Shown piece by piece: positions 60,541-64,000 of a stretch of DNA of 64,000 nt. Under the pieces are notes generated by a model that saw nothing but the letters and a program-made list of their open reading frames with translations, ran no database searches and was not told the origin of the DNA. Each line of letters opens with the position of its first letter. Position 1 is the first letter of the stretch. The DNA is taken from NCBI GenBank assembly GCA_965153355.1, contig OZ231126.1, forward strand, positions 59,086,001 to 59,150,000, written 5' to 3'. Made by a program: the position numbers and the translations under genes. This DNA comes from Flaccisagitta enflata (lineage: Eukaryota > Chaetognatha > Sagittoidea > Aphragmophora).

Positions 60541-60625
60541 CTGTAAGACCATCGAAAGATTCTCTTTTCATTTCGTGGTACAAATCCCGACCTTCTTCCC
60601 ATTTCTCCGGCTTATCGCACGCAAG
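60541..60625 (-). CDS. Ionotropic glutamate receptor, exon a (end of amino-terminal domain)
   Basis: The exon follows a TCTTGTCCTCAATCAG acceptor and ends CTTACAG|GTGAAT. Its 85 bp encode LACDKPEKWEEGRDLYHEM then KRESFDGLTG, which matches the C-terminal part of the LIVBP-like amino-terminal domain, where C-x-x-x-x-W-x-x-G precedes the F-x-G-L-T-G element. It ends after codon base 1 and joins in phase to the exon at 59811. In receptors of this class the domain is extracellular and guides subunit assembly. It is the most upstream receptor exon in the window; the signal peptide and most of the amino-terminal domain must lie at coordinates above 64000 or in unrecognised exons. An AAC array begins about 30 bp beyond the acceptor. 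Confidence 0.85.
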
Positions 60626-60652
60626 CTGATTGAGGACAAGAGAATCATCCGT

Positions 60653-60653
60653 C

Positions 60654-60716
<63 letters not shown>

Positions 60717-60732
60717 AACAACAACAATAATG

Positions 60733-60796
<64 letters not shown>

Positions 60797-60895
60797 AAGC
60801 ACTAACAAAAACAAAAACAAAAACAAAAACAAAAACAAAAACAAAAACAAAAACAAAAACAAAAACAACAACAACAACAACAACGATAAGAACAA
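60653..60895. repeat. AAC and AAAAAC arrays
   Basis: AAC triplets, an AAAAAC block at about 60806-60866, then AAC again. Confidence 0.95.
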
Positions 60896-61059
60896 CATCA
60901 ACAACAACAACAATATTAATAACAGCAAAGCACGACAGACAACAATAGACAACGACGACGGCAGCAACAGCATCAACCTTGGCATCAGCAGCAACAGCAA
61001 AAACAGATCTCTTGCTTGGAGCATGCAAGCTTTTTGAAGACAATATAGTTCAATGCCAA

Positions 61060-61200
61060 TCAGTCCTGCTGCTGCATCACTGCTGCTTTCTCTCTGCTTA
61101 GCTGCTGCGCAGCAGCAGCAGCAGCAGCTGCTGCTGCTGCTACAGTTGCAGCAACAAAAGGCGGCGGCGACGACGGCGGCGGCGGCGGCGGCGGCGAGCG
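61060..61200. repeat. CAG, CTG and GCG triplet block
   Basis: GCAGCAGCAGCAGCAGCAG is followed immediately by CTGCTGCTGCTGCTAC (about 61108-61141), then CAGCAACAAAAGG and a GGCGGC run. It could encode Q/L/A runs, but no gene context supports translation. Confidence 0.85.
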
Positions 61201-61274
61201 GCGGTGGCAAAACAAGTCTCTCTGGCTTGGTACATAAGCTGTTTCACCACAATGAAATAAAATACCAATCAAAT

Positions 61275-61292
61275 AACAACAACAACAACACC

Positions 61293-61350
<58 letters not shown>
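61275..61350. repeat. AAC array
   Basis: Pure AAC triplets with one ACC. Confidence 0.95.
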
Positions 61351-61609
61351 TTGTTCACAAATGTGTTTAAAAGAAAAGGAAAATGCTGGAATTCAATAAA
61401 CAAAACCAAAAACAAAAACATTGATAGCACTGATAACAACATCGAGCCAATGCGAAGCCACCTCAGCCGGTCAGGAATGCTTATGCAACAAAAGTGTTGA
61501 TTGTGAAATGAATGACATGTGCAACAAAAAGTGAAAAAGTAAATATGACGGCGAATTTTCAAAGGAAAATTAAGTGTTTCACCACACATTCAGCAAAATA
61601 ATAGTGTAA

Positions 61610-62060
61610 GAATGCTTTTAATAGATAAATTGTCTTTAAAGACACTTGGTGTATACATATCTATCATATTCTTACCTCAAAAGTAATTTAAACTATGCAA
61701 TTCACACCATAAAAGACAACAAAAACAAGGTTTTAATTAAATCTTACTTACATTTTTTTATCTTTTCTTGCCTTTTTAATTCTAAGACTTTTAAAAACAT
61801 AGATCTCTCTGTAAATGTTTTTGGAAGAGAACTATGTTTTTATTTTTTCAATTTTTCATTTTCTATGCAATCTTAGAATTTAAACGGGCCCCCTTGTTAG
61901 TGACCAAATATGAAATTTTCTGTAATTTGCAATATATTTTCTTTTTCAACTTTGACATTATTTGGTTCTATTTCATGGTTTAATGCAAATTTTGCAATAA
62001 AATAATAACTGTGACATATTTCAATGATTTTTTTTGTATAATCATTCAGTTTTATTCATT
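61610..62060 (+). repeat. Anonymous interspersed repeat L, copy 2, uninterrupted
   Basis: It matches 11565-12110 in inverse orientation. At the point where the first copy holds the subfamily D element, this copy reads CTTACATTTTTTTATCTTTT continuously. Confidence 0.7.
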
Positions 62061-62259
62061 TCTAATTTTTGATTTTAGCCTCCGTTGAAACACAAATATT
62101 GCCTTCGGAAGTACGCCGTCATATACTTGTCAACTGAAAATGCAAAAGTTAAATATATCTCTGCACAGTTAGATAAGCCCTCATGGTGACATCCATGACA
62201 AGCTTTTGTAACATTCACCGTTTAATAAAAACTGTTTCCTAACATTCTTTTCATTTCAT

Positions 62260-62443
62260 TAGTCGCGTGCACGCGACTCTATAACCCGCGGTGTCGGTCG
62301 GTTCATCGGTCCGTCACCGATAGCTTTTTTGGCGTTTACAAGCGGTTTTGGGATTACCGCTCCTGCTCAATAGCTTAGGTTAGCCTTTTTATCACTGCCC
62401 CTGCCCACACAGACGCGACTTTGGTAGGCTAGTATGCGTTTTA
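62260..62443 (+). mobile_element. Hairpin element, subfamily A, 3' end decayed
   Basis: Head AGTCGCGTGCACGCGACT, CTATAACCCGCGGTGTCGG, TTTTTTGGCGTTTACAAGCG body, tail AGACGCGACTTTGGTAGGC; the final GGCCTTG is unrecognisable. Confidence 0.82.
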
Positions 62444-62489
62444 TTCAAATTTCCTCAAGAGTTTGAATAGCTTCAAAGCAAGCAACCTG

Positions 62490-62585
62490 AGTTGGGGTTG
62501 TTTTAGGGTTAGGGGTGGTGTTAGGTGTGAGGTTAGGGCTAGGGGTGGTTTTAGGGTTAGGGGTAGGGTAGAATTAGGGCTAGGG
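62490..62585. repeat. Degenerate TTAGGG-like tract
   Basis: GGGTTAGGGGTGGT, GGTTAGGGCTAGGG and related units on the plus strand: irregular, about 95 bp. Confidence 0.7.
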
Positions 62586-62884
62586 ATCAGTCTATGAATA
62601 AATGAAAAAAAAAACAAGTGCACTGCACAACGCCAGTTTCGAGTTATAGGATTTTACCCAATACAACAGGTCTCACAAAATTAGGCGGAAAGATATAAAA
62701 ACTCTTTGTAAAAAGCGTTGAAAATGAAGTGATAATCAATATAAGCAACGTGCCAATGTATATCGCAAATTTATGTTCTTTTAATCAATATTTTGCAAAA
62801 AATGCCAAAGAAAGTAACCGGCTCTGTCTTAATGAATGTAATCATGCAAATTACTGAAACGTAACCAAACATGGGATTGTTACG

Positions 62885-63350
62885 CTTTTTTTAATTTGAC
62901 CGGCGTTTTTCAGCCCGAAGGGGGTGCGCGGGAAGAGATATACGTAATCCGAATGGGGTAATGACCCCCGTCTTTTTGACGTCGTCTTCGTTTACGGGTA
63001 TTTGGTGATATACTTTGAGAATTCGATTTTACTAAAGATCTTCTTCCCTGACAATTCGGAGTTGAAATCCGTAAGATTACGGACAGGATACTTGTCATCG
63101 GTTGTCTGCGTGTTGAGGCGCCTGTAGTCGCCGCAGACTCGCCACCCGCTGCACGACGTGGTGCATGTGCATTTGCACGGACTGACGCACGGTTTCTTGG
63201 CGACCATGAGGGGGAGGCCCACTCACCTTTTCCTCTTTTGCATACACCGAACATGAATAGCTTATCGATTTTTAATGCTCCATTTTTAATGCTCGAATTA
63301 ATCCTCCTTCCCCCATCTGTTGTCGACCTACGCGGCCTTCTTTCTGCGTG
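62885..63350 (-). pseudogene. Decayed Ty3/Gypsy LTR-retrotransposon reverse transcriptase fragment
   Basis: Reading the minus strand, pieces in different frames contain DKLFMFG and GEWASP, then SGWRVCGDYRRLN, a TDDKYPVRNL segment, FSKIEFSK, a YH-x-IPVNED piece and a TPFG element. This is the order of the first reverse transcriptase blocks of Gypsy elements (WASP, G-D-Y-R-x-L-N, I-F-S-K-I-D-L, T-P-F-G). At least three frame changes separate the blocks, and the active-site YxDD region is absent. Only about 150 codons remain. No LTR, primer site or integrase was seen nearby. It is a dead internal fragment. Confidence 0.8.
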
Positions 63351-64000
63351 ACTGACTCTCTTGCATAACCCAACTGCAATACACGATGAATGGCGATTTT
63401 TTACATCCTTTCTTCTCAAAATTACAGACGGTATATATTTCCAACTCAAAAAGATTCTTTTCCGTAGAAATCAGCAAAAAAATGCCGCCTCACATTTGGT
63501 AAAACACCCTCCATCTCGCCCTACATACAGGAAAGTCGCCGATATAGCTTTTTAACATCCAAACACAGTGGGCCTTAACTGGGTATGAGTTAAAACAAAT
63601 CCCCAATGGTAGTGACTGGCATTTGTGGGTACAATTCATAGTGCAGAATTGATGTAAACCCATAAAAAAAAATTTCCCTTGAAAATTTTTGCAAAAATCA
63701 TTGAAAAGTATAAATTTTCATATATATCTACATGTATATCTCAAGGATATATCAGTTTCAAAATTCTGACTCAAGATTCACATTCCTGGTGGCATAATCA
63801 TTAATGTCACACACCTCATAATAAATTTGCATTTTCTATGCCACGTGGGATGGGGTGTGATCTTGTGCCATGTGTATGGTGGGCCTGTCAAATGGTGGAG
63901 AGAATTTTCACCGAAATTGAATCTTAGTCAATTTTGAAATCAATATATTCTTGAAATTTATTCATAAATATATGCAAAAATTGATACTTTTTAGCAATTT
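63351..64000. other. Right edge, nothing recognised
   Basis: AT-rich sequence without repeat ends, exon or retroelement motif. Confidence 0.4.

Noticed and set aside
60380-61210. 276-codon frame with alanine, leucine and HSFIHSF repeats
   Set aside because: It fuses a real receptor exon (60541-60625) to AAC and ATGA arrays; only the exon is coding.

Overview
The window is eukaryotic and almost certainly from an invertebrate animal. It has short exons with GT-AG introns, two genes of metazoan families, no operons, and a large load of simple repeats and small non-autonomous transposons. I cannot place the species from sequence alone. The transposon architecture resembles Helentron-derived elements described in insects and bivalves, but that is a weak guide to lineage.

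Two split genes are readable and they point towards each other. On the + strand, a CDK4/6-type cyclin-dependent kinase begins with a start-codon exon at 19867-19933 and a kinase N-lobe exon at 23777-23948; its later exons were not found. On the - strand, an AMPA/kainate-class ionotropic glutamate receptor is represented by eight consecutive exons. They run from the end of the amino-terminal domain (60625) through ligand-binding lobe S1, M1, the pore loop with MQQG, and M3 with SYTANLAAF, into S2 (41384). All phases join without error over about 1.1 kb of coding sequence. The first exons lie beyond the right edge. The last exons (rest of S2, M4, tail) were not recognised, apart from one weak tail candidate at 26736-26898.

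The remaining sequence is mobile and repetitive DNA. The most abundant component is a superfamily of about 25 short interspersed elements (65 bp to 1.5 kb). Each starts (+ sense) with a hairpin such as AGTCGCGTGC-ACGCGACT, continues with a GTCC/GGTC tetramer run, and ends with a copy of the hairpin arm plus a tail reading GGCCTTGTTT. Five or more subfamilies have different arm sequences, yet the arms remain complementary within each subfamily. Two insertions can be compared with an unoccupied copy of the same host repeat and lie between A/A (T/T) without a target duplication. This matches the asymmetric terminal inverted repeats of Helentron-associated elements (HINEs).

Other mobile DNA includes two hAT-like MITEs with exact 8-bp target duplications, TA-flanked MITEs (one pogo-like group), several fold-back elements, and a family with 43-bp inverted ends reading GGGCAGCGGCC that holds CTCAAATC-type minisatellites. 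There are also two large imperfect palindromes (about 42.1-47.1 kb and 48.8-51.8 kb), a decayed Gypsy reverse transcriptase piece and a LINE-like piece.

Layout: 1-10 kb MITEs, a LINE remnant and AG/TG arrays; 10-18 kb hairpin elements, one swollen with minisatellite; 18-24 kb the kinase 5' end; 24-41 kb repeats and anonymous sequence between the convergent genes; 41-61 kb the receptor with repeat-filled introns; 61-64 kb triplet repeats, a second copy of an 11.6-kb repeat, and the Gypsy remnant. Long AG, TG, CTTT, AATG, AAC and TTGGG arrays occur throughout. Open frames inside them are translation artefacts and are not listed as genes.
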